Positions 27,546 to 34,674 of a DNA stretch of 64,000 nucleotides are shown here, piece after piece. Each line of letters begins with the position of its first letter. The first letter of the stretch is position 1. The stretch comes from a bacterium (lineage in GTDB: Bacteria > UBP6 > UBA1177), in NCBI GenBank assembly GCA_017963125.1, contig JAGCUA010000009.1, positions 62,001 to 126,000 on the forward strand. The letters are read 5' to 3'. The position numbers and the translations under genes are program-made. Below the pieces are notes generated by a model that worked only from the letters and a program-made list of their open reading frames with translations, was not told the DNA's origin and did no database searches.

Positions 27546-27799
27546 AATGTGTAAAATGTGGTGCCAGGTTGAGAGCAGAGGATCGTTTCTGCGATATTTG
27601 CGGTGCAAGACAGAAAAAAGAAAAGAAATGCGAATGCGGATTTCTTCTTGAGGAATTTTTTGCTTTTTGCCCGATGTGCGGAAAGAGCCTTGCCAAGGAG
27701 GAGAGTCGGAATCATAAGACAGCAAAAAGGAGAAAAGAATCTGACAATGGAGAGAAATTTTCAGCTGTTCTTGAATCTTTGCTTGGGAGAAAAAAATGA
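27539..27799 (+). CDS. Small double zinc-ribbon protein 1
   Basis: 86 aa from the ATG at 27539 (GGAG 10 nt before it). Two ribbons: CVKCGARLRAEDRFCDICG (residues 4-22) and CECGFLLEEFFAFCPMCG, each with two CxxC or CxC pairs. A Lys/Arg-rich tail of about 30 residues has no structure I recognise. It overlaps DLP3 and is followed by a sister gene with a 4-bp overlap (ATGA), so expression is tied to the GTPases. Possible roles are metal-dependent adaptor or scaffold; there is no enzymatic domain. Confidence 0.72.
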   Translation: MVKCVKCGARLRAEDRFCDICGARQKKEKKCECGFLLEEFFAFCPMCGKSLAKEESRNHKTAKRRKESDNGEKFSAVLESLLGRKK

Positions 27800-28128
27800 A
27801 AAAATGTATTAAATGCGGAGAATTGCTTCCTCCTGACGCAAGATTTTGCGATGAATGCGGAGCAAAACAAACAGAAAGCATAGTTTGTTCAGAATGCGGA
27901 ACAGTTCTTGATGCAGATGTCACTTATTGTCCGAAGTGCGGAATGCCGGTCAAAATGGAAGAATTAACGCCGGAAATGATCGAGAAAATGCTTCCTCCGG
28001 AAATTGTTGAAAAAGTATATAGCGGAGCTTATAAATCTGAGGAAGAATTCATTTCATCACCTGAAGTCAGAAAGATAATGACTGAAATGGCAGTAGAGTA
28101 TGCCATCCAAAAATCTAAAGAGAAGTGA
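27796..28128 (+). CDS. Small double zinc-ribbon protein 2
   Basis: 110 aa. Ribbons at CIKCGELLPPDARFCDECG (residues 4-22) and CSECGTVLDADVTYCPKCG (about 32-50), then a helical tail (MEELTPEMIEKMLPPEIVEKVY ..) of about 55 residues that is Glu/Lys-rich. It resembles its upstream neighbour in the first ribbon but the tails differ, so it is not a simple duplicate. It is the last gene of the five-gene operon; 151 bp follow before the next start, holding a second copy of the operator module. Confidence 0.72.
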   Translation: MKKCIKCGELLPPDARFCDECGAKQTESIVCSECGTVLDADVTYCPKCGMPVKMEELTPEMIEKMLPPEIVEKVYSGAYKSEEEFISSPEVRKIMTEMAVEYAIQKSKEK

Positions 28129-28212
28129 AGAAATCTTGCAAATCGACATCGCGATATCATTTTTGTCTAAGTTCCTGCAGAATGAGAAAATTTTTTTCAT
28201 ATTTTTTTGCTC

Positions 28213-28246
28213 TTGGGCATTATGTGCCCAACCCAGCGTTTATAAT
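28213..28246 (+). promoter_or_regulatory. Shared operator-promoter module, copy 2, before the acidic gene
   Basis: Perfect 7-bp arms TTGGGCA (28213-28219) and TGCCCAA (28225-28231) around TTATG, then TATAAT at 28241-28246, 10 nt after GCCCA as in copy 1. The -35 position is poor (ATTATG). The transcript would begin near 28253, 27 nt before the ATG. Confidence 0.65.
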
Positions 28247-28279
28247 CATTCACGTCAACTTAATTTTATGGAGGAAATT

Positions 28280-28663
28280 ATGACAGAAAGTTTATTTGAA
28301 GGCATTGCAGAAGCAATGGAAGGTGTTACTGAAACTATGAATGTCGAGGCAGAAGATGAAAACAAAATCATTGAAAGTTCCGGAATTGATGAATCAGAGG
28401 AAGATTCTGCCGGTTCCGAATGCATTTGCGACGACTCCGCTGAAAACGAAAACGGAGAAACGGAAGAGTGCGGCGAAAAAAGCTACGGCGCAGCAGAAGA
28501 GCCTGGTTTGATCGAGAGCGTTTTCAATTTCATCGACACGATTAAAAACGATGAGGTGTCACGCGAGATCGCTTTTGAAGAATTCGGTGAAATGTGCCGC
28601 GACAGCATCAACGAACTCTGCGACATCCTTAAGGAATTTCCGAAAATTTTCGAGAAAGAGTAG
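28280..28663 (+). CDS. Acidic protein of unknown function, companion of the GTPase operon
   Basis: 127 aa, strongly acidic (runs such as DESEEDSAGSE), with six Cys including ECIC and EEC. The C-terminal half (about 80-127) looks helical, with FNFIDTIKNDEVSREIAFEEFG. No signal peptide or known domain. The ATG at 28280 has GGAGG 5 nt before it; an ATG at 28268 overlaps that site. It has its own promoter that shares an operator with the GTPase operon, so the two are probably controlled together. It could be an inhibitor, adaptor or metal buffer; nothing in the sequence decides this. Confidence 0.55.
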   Translation: MTESLFEGIAEAMEGVTETMNVEAEDENKIIESSGIDESEEDSAGSECICDDSAENENGETEECGEKSYGAAEEPGLIESVFNFIDTIKNDEVSREIAFEEFGEMCRDSINELCDILKEFPKIFEKE

Positions 28664-28726
28664 GCGACTCGCTGCCGCATCTTTTGTTCTTGTTTCAAGC
28701 ATCAAGATTTTATCAGACTGATTCGC

Positions 28727-28758
28727 AGGAAACTTCATGAAGTTGTGAGGTTTCCTGT
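28727..28758 (+). terminator. Hairpin after the acidic gene
   Basis: CAGGAAAC (28727-28734) pairs perfectly with GTTTCCTG (28751-28758), with ACTTCATGAAGT as an inner hairpin. There is no strong T-run, so termination is likely but not certain. Confidence 0.5.
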
Positions 28759-28778
28759 GTAAGTGCAAATAAATATAT

Positions 28779-28807
28779 TGCCAAATCCCGAAAAATAAGC
28801 GATAAAG
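28779..28807 (+). promoter_or_regulatory. Possible promoter before thiS
   Basis: TTGCCA (28779-28784), 17-bp spacer, GATAAA (28802-28807). A closely related 29-nt stretch precedes thiG at 30439-30467. Confidence 0.4.
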
Positions 28808-28834
28808 GCGCGTGTTGGTCTTCTTGGAGGTAAT

Positions 28835-29029
28835 ATGACTAAAGTAAACGGAAAGACCGAGGCCGTTACCGGTCTCAATATAGCCGAGATAGTTGAAAAA
28901 TTCGGCTATAACAAGGCGAGAGTCGCGGTGGAACTCAACGGAAACATCGTTCCGAAAGCGAAATACGCCGAAACTGTCGTAAGCGATGACGATGTCATTG
29001 AAATCGTAAGTTTTGTGGGAGGCGGCTAA
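28835..29029 (+). CDS. thiS: Thiamine sulfur-carrier protein
   Basis: 64 aa, a ubiquitin-like fold with the obligatory C-terminal Gly-Gly (FVGGG). ThiF adenylates the terminal Gly and it carries sulfur to the thiazole. VAVELNGNIVPKAKY and DDDVIEIVSFVGGG are the family pattern. GGAGG is 6 nt before the ATG. thiF starts directly at the next base. This is the first gene of a thiazole-branch cluster. No TPP riboswitch was seen before it. Confidence 0.92.
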   Translation: MTKVNGKTEAVTGLNIAEIVEKFGYNKARVAVELNGNIVPKAKYAETVVSDDDVIEIVSFVGGG

Positions 29030-29665
29030 ATGATCCCTTCAAAAGAAGAGTTTTTCAACGGCCTTGCGGCAAAACACGGGGCGGAACTTCAGAAAAAATT
29101 TGAGGCTGCTTCTGTTGCAGTCTGCGGCGCTGGCGGGCTCGGCTCGAATATCGCGATCGCTCTGGCGAGAGCGGGAGTAGGGCGGCTCAAGATCATCGAC
29201 TTCGACAAAATCGAGATCACGAATCTGAACCGCCAGCAGTATTTTGCGGACCAGATCGGCTTGTTCAAGGCCCAAGCTTTGAAAGAAAATCTCGCAAAAA
29301 TCGCCCCTTACTGCGAAGTTACGGCTGAAACTGTAAAAATCACTGAAGAAAATGTTACAGAACTTCTTAAAGGAATTCCTATAGTCTGCGAAGCTTTCGA
29401 CAAGGCTGAGGCTAAGGCGATGCTCGTTAACACGGTTCTTGAAAATATGCCTGAGACTTATCTTGTTTCTGGTTCGGGAATGGCGAGCCTCAACTCAGCC
29501 AATCTCATAAAAACGAGGAAAATTACTGACAAATTTTATCTCTGCGGCGATCTCACGAACGATGTTGCGGCAGGAAACGGCCTTTTCGGAGCGAGAGTCC
29601 TTGTCTGCGCGGCGCATCAGGCTCACGCGGTGCTGCGGATTGTTGCCGGTGAATTTGAAGCATAA
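29030..29665 (+). CDS. thiF: Sulfur carrier protein ThiS adenylyltransferase
   Basis: 211 aa, the short ThiF type without the Zn-binding CxxC pair found in longer E1-like members. ATP-binding GAGGLGS (33-39), the Asp-rich loop IDFDKIEITNLNRQQYF, and the Arg/Gln of the active site are present. It activates the C-terminus of ThiS. The ATG immediately follows the thiS stop, so translation is coupled. The next gene, an amidohydrolase, is 9 bp further on. Confidence 0.9.
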   Translation: MIPSKEEFFNGLAAKHGAELQKKFEAASVAVCGAGGLGSNIAIALARAGVGRLKIIDFDKIEITNLNRQQYFADQIGLFKAQALKENLAKIAPYCEVTAETVKITEENVTELLKGIPIVCEAFDKAEAKAMLVNTVLENMPETYLVSGSGMASLNSANLIKTRKITDKFYLCGDLTNDVAAGNGLFGARVLVCAAHQAHAVLRIVAGEFEA

Positions 29666-29674
29666 GGAGGAAAA

Positions 29675-30424
29675 ATGAACGATTTCGCAAAATTCAAAAA
29701 AATCGACGCACACTCTCACATCGGCTTTTTCGGAAGCCCGTTCAATGTCAATTTCGATGCCGGGATGCTGGAAAAACAGATGTCGGAATACAACATCGAA
29801 AAAACTATCCTCTGCCCGGCGGCGCACACGCTGAACGAGGAACTCAACGACGCTTTCAAAAAGATGCCCAACAAGATAATCCCGCTCTGCTGGGTCAACG
29901 CGAATTTCGGTCAGGCGGCTTACGACATGCTTGAGCACTATCTGCGCGACGAGAAGTTCGCAGGTGTCAAGATGCAGCCTCTTTTCGATGCTTTCACGGC
30001 CGATTCCCCGATGGTCGATCCGATCATGGAGATCGCGAAGAAATACGATAAACCGGTATTTATCCACTGCGGTCATCCGCCGTTCTCGCTTCCGTGGCAG
30101 ATAGGTCTTCTGGCTGAGCGCCATCCACAGGTTCAGGTCGTAATGATCCACATGGGTCACGGTCACGGAGTCTATATCGACGGCAGCATCACGATGGCGA
30201 AAAAGTTCGACAATCTCATGCTTGAATGTTCTGGAATGCCGATGGGCTGCCAGATCAAAAACGCATACGAAACTGTTGGCAGTGAACGTGTCATGTTCGG
30301 TATCGATTCGCCTTTCCACCACCCGACAGTCGAGATCCAGCGCGTCATGTCATGCGGCCTCAGCGATTCCCAGCTTGAAGATGTTTTCTATAACAACGCC
30401 GCGAAATTTATGAAAATTAAGTAG
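29675..30424 (+). CDS. Amidohydrolase-type TIM-barrel metal hydrolase in the thi cluster
   Basis: 249 aa. KIDAHSHIG (residues 9-17) is the metal-binding HxH of the amidohydrolase_2 group. Then VKMQPLFDAF, FIHCGHPPF (His), MIHMGHGHG (His) and FGIDSPFHH with the final Asp, so all expected ligands are present. The substrate cannot be told. It lies 9 bp after thiF and has AAGGAGG before it. It may act on a thiamine precursor or salvage product, or simply be a passenger. Compare hydrolases such as TenA-associated or ylmB-type amidohydrolases in other thi operons, which are of different families. Confidence 0.7.
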   Translation: MNDFAKFKKIDAHSHIGFFGSPFNVNFDAGMLEKQMSEYNIEKTILCPAAHTLNEELNDAFKKMPNKIIPLCWVNANFGQAAYDMLEHYLRDEKFAGVKMQPLFDAFTADSPMVDPIMEIAKKYDKPVFIHCGHPPFSLPWQIGLLAERHPQVQVVMIHMGHGHGVYIDGSITMAKKFDNLMLECSGMPMGCQIKNAYETVGSERVMFGIDSPFHHPTVEIQRVMSCGLSDSQLEDVFYNNAAKFMKIK

Positions 30425-30438
30425 ATTTTCCCGATTTG

Positions 30439-30467
30439 TTGATAAATCCGAAAAAAAGAGTGATAAA
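30439..30467 (+). promoter_or_regulatory. Possible promoter before thiG
   Basis: TTGATA (30439-30444), 17-bp spacer, GATAAA (30462-30467). It aligns over 29 nt with the one before thiS. A CTGCG/CGCAG hairpin (30474-30489) follows in the leader. Confidence 0.4.
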
Positions 30468-30513
30468 GCGCCGCTGCGTGTCGTCGCAGAAGATTTGATC
30501 ATTGGAGGCGATC

Positions 30514-31287
30514 ATGGATAAAAGTGACAAACTCGTTATCGCGGGGCACGAATTTTCGTCCCGTTTCATTCTCGGTTCGGGAAAGTATTCGATGAAACTT
30601 ATCGAAGCGGCTGTGAAGTATGCCGGTGCGGAGATCATAACTCTGGCAGTGCGCCGTGCCAATTCCAAGGAGCACGAAAGTATTTTGGACTACATTCCGA
30701 AGGGTGTGACGCTGCTTCCCAACACCTCGGGAGCGAGAAATGCCGAAGAGGCTGTGCGCATCGCGAGACTGGCGCGCGAGCTCGGCTGCGGTGATTTCGT
30801 AAAGATCGAGATCATGCGCGACACGAAATATCTCCTTCCGGACAATGCGGAAACGGTGAAGGCGACTGAGATCCTTGCAAAAGAGGGCTTCGTCGTAATG
30901 CCTTACATGTATCCCGACCTCAACACGGCACGCGACCTTGTGAATGCAGGTGCCGCTTCCGTCATGCCGCTCGCTTCTCCCATAGGCTCCAACAAAGGGC
31001 TCTGCACACGCGATTTCATCCAGATCCTGATCGATGAGATCGACCTGCCGATAATCGTCGATGCAGGGATCGGCCGCCCGTCGCAGGCATGCGAGGCAAT
31101 GGAAATGGGAGCCGCGGCTATAATGTCGAACACCGCTCTTGCGACTGCCGGAGATCTTCCGATGATGGCCGATGCTTTCAGAAAGGCGATAGAAGCTGGC
31201 AGAAAAGCGTATCTTTCAGGTTTAGGCAGAGTTCTTTCACGCGGCGGCGCACCATCAGACACTCTTATCGGATTTTTGCATGATTAG
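30514..31287 (+). CDS. thiG: Thiazole synthase
   Basis: 257 aa. TIM barrel that joins 1-deoxyxylulose 5-phosphate, dehydroglycine and ThiS-thiocarboxylate. Lys97 in FVKIEI is the Schiff-base Lys. [30 protein letters not shown] and [11 protein letters not shown] are family blocks. The ATG at 30514 is chosen, with GGAGG 5 nt before it; a TTG at 30502 overlaps that site. thiH follows after 9 bp. Confidence 0.95.
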   Translation: MDKSDKLVIAGHEFSSRFILGSGKYSMKLIEAAVKYAGAEIITLAVRRANSKEHESILDYIPKGVTLLPNTSGARNAEEAVRIARLARELGCGDFVKIEIMRDTKYLLPDNAETVKATEILAKEGFVVMPYMYPDLNTARDLVNAGAASVMPLASPIGSNKGLCTRDFIQILIDEIDLPIIVDAGIGRPSQACEAMEMGAAAIMSNTALATAGDLPMMADAFRKAIEAGRKAYLSGLGRVLSRGGAPSDTLIGFLHD

Positions 31288-31296
31288 AAGGCTGAA

Positions 31297-32550
31297 ATGG
31301 ACAACAACTATTTTGTAGATTCTGCGAAACTTTCAAAAGAGGCTCTCGCGAAGAAGCACGAGCTTGAGACAAATCCGGCGTCCCGCGCCGACATAATGGA
31401 ATATCTTCCGGGAATGGAGAAGATCGATTCCGACATTTCCGCGAAAGTTCTTGCCGAAGTCGATAGTTATGACCCGGATTCATATACAGCGGCAGATGTG
31501 AGACGCGCTCTTGACCACACGAACCGGACAATCGAGGACCTGAAGGCTCTTCTTTCGCCCGCGGCTGACAGATTTCTTGACGAGGCGGCTCATCTGGCCT
31601 CGATAGAAACGCAGAACCACTTCGGCAACACGGTTTACTTCTTCACGCCGCTATATATCGCGAATTACTGCGAAAATTACTGTGTTTACTGCGGTTTCAA
31701 CTGCTACAACGACATCCGCCGCGTCAGACTCGACATGGATCAGATCGAGCACGAAATGAAGATAATCGCAGAGAGCGGAATGGAGGAAGTGCTCATTCTG
31801 ACAGGCGAAAGCAGGTCGATGAGCAGCCTTGAATACATCGGCGAGGCTTGCAAATTAGCGAGAAAATATTTCAGAATGGTTGGAGTCGAGGTTTATCCGC
31901 TCAATGTCGATGAATACAAATATCTCCACGAATGCGGAGTAGATTATGTCACCGTTTTTCAGGAAACTTACGACAAAGTCCGCTTCGAAAAACTTCATCT
32001 GCGCGGTCACAAAAGGGTCTGGCCTTACCGCTTCGATTCGCAGGAACGCGCACTTATGGGCGGAATGAGAGGAGTCGCTTTCGCCGCACTTCTCGGGCTT
32101 TCCGATTTCAGAAAAGACGCGCTTGCCACTGCGCTTCACGCATACTTCATCCAGAGAAAGTATCCACAGGCTGAAATTTCGCTTTCATGCCCGCGCCTTA
32201 GACCGATAATCAACAACGAAAAGATAAATCCTCTCGATGTCCACGAGCGTCAGCTCTGCCAGATACTCTGCGCATACCGCCTTTTCCTGCCGTTTGCCGG
32301 GATCACGGTTTCGTCGCGTGAAAGCAAGACTTTCAGAAACGGCATCGTAAAAATTGCAGCGACCAAAATTTCAGCCGGAGTTTCGACCGGGATCGGCGAC
32401 CACGAAAGCAAATACACCGGAAAAAGCGCCGAAACAGCCGAAGGCGACGAGCAGTTTGAGATCAACGACAGCCGCAGCCTCGAAAAAATGTACGAAGACA
32501 TGTCGGAAGAGGGGATGCAGCCGGTCCTAAACGATTATATCTACCTGTAA
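31297..32550 (+). CDS. thiH: 2-iminoacetate synthase (radical SAM)
   Basis: 417 aa. YIANYCENYCVYCGFNC gives the CxxxCxxC cluster (Cys125, Cys129, Cys132). It cleaves tyrosine to dehydroglycine and p-cresol for thiazole formation. ThiH rather than ThiO is the oxygen-sensitive route and fits an anaerobe. ARKYFRMVGVEVYPLNVDEY and VTVFQETYD are typical blocks. Weak ribosome-binding site. The 3' end lies before a palindromic element and a convergent gene. Confidence 0.94.
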   Translation: MDNNYFVDSAKLSKEALAKKHELETNPASRADIMEYLPGMEKIDSDISAKVLAEVDSYDPDSYTAADVRRALDHTNRTIEDLKALLSPAADRFLDEAAHLASIETQNHFGNTVYFFTPLYIANYCENYCVYCGFNCYNDIRRVRLDMDQIEHEMKIIAESGMEEVLILTGESRSMSSLEYIGEACKLARKYFRMVGVEVYPLNVDEYKYLHECGVDYVTVFQETYDKVRFEKLHLRGHKRVWPYRFDSQERALMGGMRGVAFAALLGLSDFRKDALATALHAYFIQRKYPQAEISLSCPRLRPIINNEKINPLDVHERQLCQILCAYRLFLPFAGITVSSRESKTFRNGIVKIAATKISAGVSTGIGDHESKYTGKSAETAEGDEQFEINDSRSLEKMYEDMSEEGMQPVLNDYIYL

Positions 32551-32578
32551 ATCCTGAAATAGCGGGCCTGTTATGTAT

Positions 32579-32601
32579 GAGACGCCATGGTATGACGTCT
32601 C
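32579..32601. repeat. GAGACG/CGTCTC hairpin between convergent genes
   Basis: GAGACG (32579-32584) pairs with CGTCTC (32596-32601) and CAT with ATG inside, with one mismatch. It is related in sequence to the hairpin at 12388. It may be a bidirectional terminator or a repeat family. Confidence 0.45.
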
Positions 32602-34538
32602 TACGGAACGGGCTGATTTTCCGAAATTTTCTCAAGTTCGATGCTTTTTTCTTCCCATTTTTCCATGAGTTCGAGGAGTTCATCCTCGATCTTGCCGAGT
32701 CGGGAAGCGAGTGCTGGATCGAATGAAGCGGAAATTTTGTCGCAGATTTCCTGCTTTTCCTTTTCTAACGAGTCGATTTTATCCTGAAGGTTTTCGATTT
32801 CTTTTTTTAGTTTATTCAGGCGGTTACGGATCTCCTTCTGCTGGGCGAAGTCGATTTTTCCTTTGACTTCCTCGGTTTTGGGAGCGGATGTTTTCGGTTT
32901 TTCCGGCTCGGTTTCTTCTGAAATCGTTTCGTGGCCGTACATATCGAGATATTCGCTGTAGGTTCCTTCGAAATTGAAGATGTCGCCGCGTTTTCTGAAG
33001 TAGACTATCGAAGTCGCGAGGGAATTGATGAAGTGGGAATCGTGCGAAACGAAGATGATCGTCGCCGGAATGCTTTTCAAAGTGCTTAGAAGGATCTCTT
33101 TCGAATCGATGTCGAGGTGAGTCGTCGGCTCGTCGAGAAGGAGAAGGTTGCCCGGAGTCATTATGAATTTGATGAAGGCGAGGCGCACTTTCTCTCCGCC
33201 GCTGAGCACCGCGATTTTTTTGTCCCAGTCGTCTTCGAAAAAGAGGAAACAGCCGAGGATATTTTTGATTTTTGTCATCATTTCAAAAGGGGCTATCGAT
33301 TCGACGAATCCCTGGACCGTCATGTCGGAAGGAAGTTTCGAGATTTCATGCTGCCTGAAGTAGCAGATCTCTATTCCCGCGCCGATCCTGCATATTCCCG
33401 CAGTCGGCTGAAGTTCCTGCCCGATGATATTGAGAAGTGTCGATTTGCCGAAACCGTTTCTTCCGACGAGTGCGATCCTTTCGCCGCGACGCACGATCCT
33501 TTTGTAGTTTGAAATGACTTCAAGATCACCGAATTTATGAGTTATGCCGCTTAGTTCCGCGACGATTTCGCCTCCGCGCTTTGGTTCTGGAAGGCGGAAA
33601 GTCATGGTCGGAGCCTTCTGCGGCAGAACGATGAGCTCGCTTTTCAGTTTTTCCAGCATTTTCAGCTTTGACTGCGCCAGAGCCGCATGAGCCGCGTTCG
33701 TGTGGTTTTTGTCGTAGTAATCCTGCAAGTCTCTGATCTCAACAAGCTGTTTCTCGCGCTGTTTTTCGAGAAGTGCGATTTTCGCCTCTCTTTCCTTGAG
33801 GTAAAAATCGTAATTCCCTTTGTAAATCGTTATTTCGCCGTTGAAAATTTCCCAAGTTTCTTCCGCGACATCGTTGAGAAAATCCCTGTCGTGCGAAACG
33901 AGAAGGACCTGTCCGTCAAATCTTTTGAGCCAGCCAGCAAGGAAGTCGATCGTGACGATATCGAGATAGTTCGTGGGTTCGTCAAGCATGATGATGTCGG
34001 GTTCTTTGACGAGGACGCGGGCGAGGGCGATCCTCATCTGCCAGCCTCCGCTCATCGTTGAAGCCGGTTTTTCCCATTCGCTTCTTTCGAAACCGAGATT
34101 CAAAAGGATATTTTCAACAGAGTTTTTCTGCTTTACCTTGACTTCAAGTCTGTGAATTTCTTCAATAATTTCGTTGAGCCGGATAAGAAGTTTTTCGTCA
34201 GGCTCTTTCGACGAATCGATTTTTTCGATTATAGCAGCCTGTTCCGAATGGAGCGATTCAAGTCTGCTTGAATCAAGACCGGCCGCGACTTCCTCAAAAA
34301 CCGTCCCTTTGAAATGGTAGACCGCCTGTTGCGGCAGATATTCGATGACGGCGTTCTTTTTGAAAGTTATTTCGCCCGAATCGCAGTATTCCGCGCCCGA
34401 AATTATCTTCATCAGAGTCGATTTTCCTGAGCCGTTTTTCCCGACAAGAGCCGTTATGTGCTTTGAAAGCGGCAGACTTACGTTGTCGAGGATCGTCTGG
34501 CCTGAAAACTGCTTTGAAATCCCTTTAAGTAAAAGCAT
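32601..34538 (-). CDS. ABC-F family ATPase, YheS-like
   Basis: 645 aa, soluble. Two ABC modules: GKNGSGKST (33-41), MSGGWQMRI, IIMLDEPTNYLD; then [30 protein letters not shown]. The linker is helical with HAALAQSKLKMLEKLKSE, like YheS and related EF3-type ABC-F proteins. The C-terminal coiled coil (about 560-645) is Lys/Glu-rich. It is a second paralogue class beside uup. GGAGG lies 4 nt before the ATG. No resistance role can be read from sequence. Confidence 0.85.
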   Translation of the reverse strand: MLLLKGISKQFSGQTILDNVSLPLSKHITALVGKNGSGKSTLMKIISGAEYCDSGEITFKKNAVIEYLPQQAVYHFKGTVFEEVAAGLDSSRLESLHSEQAAIIEKIDSSKEPDEKLLIRLNEIIEEIHRLEVKVKQKNSVENILLNLGFERSEWEKPASTMSGGWQMRIALARVLVKEPDIIMLDEPTNYLDIVTIDFLAGWLKRFDGQVLLVSHDRDFLNDVAEETWEIFNGEITIYKGNYDFYLKEREAKIALLEKQREKQLVEIRDLQDYYDKNHTNAAHAALAQSKLKMLEKLKSELIVLPQKAPTMTFRLPEPKRGGEIVAELSGITHKFGDLEVISNYKRIVRRGERIALVGRNGFGKSTLLNIIGQELQPTAGICRIGAGIEICYFRQHEISKLPSDMTVQGFVESIAPFEMMTKIKNILGCFLFFEDDWDKKIAVLSGGEKVRLAFIKFIMTPGNLLLLDEPTTHLDIDSKEILLSTLKSIPATIIFVSHDSHFINSLATSIVYFRKRGDIFNFEGTYSEYLDMYGHETISEETEPEKPKTSAPKTEEVKGKIDFAQQKEIRNRLNKLKKEIENLQDKIDSLEKEKQEICDKISASFDPALASRLGKIEDELLELMEKWEEKSIELEKISENQPVP

Positions 34539-34618
34539 GGAACCTCCGTAAAGCGGGGCATTTTAAGAAAAAAAGCAGAGAAATCAACATACTTTTTTAT
34601 TTGTATTACATTTTAGTA

Positions 34619-34646
34619 TTTACAAACAATATAATTTAAGTAAAAT
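34619..34646 (+). promoter_or_regulatory. Promoter before the EGF-like lipoprotein gene
   Basis: TTTACA (34619-34624), 16-bp spacer, TAAAAT (34641-34646), 29 bp before the ATG at 34675. Confidence 0.5.
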
Positions 34647-34674
34647 AATTGGGTTTTTTTTGAAGGAGAGAAAA

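Noticed and set aside
28740..28834. TPP riboswitch before thiS
   Set aside because: No CTGAGA or ACCTGATCTGGAT-type core could be found.
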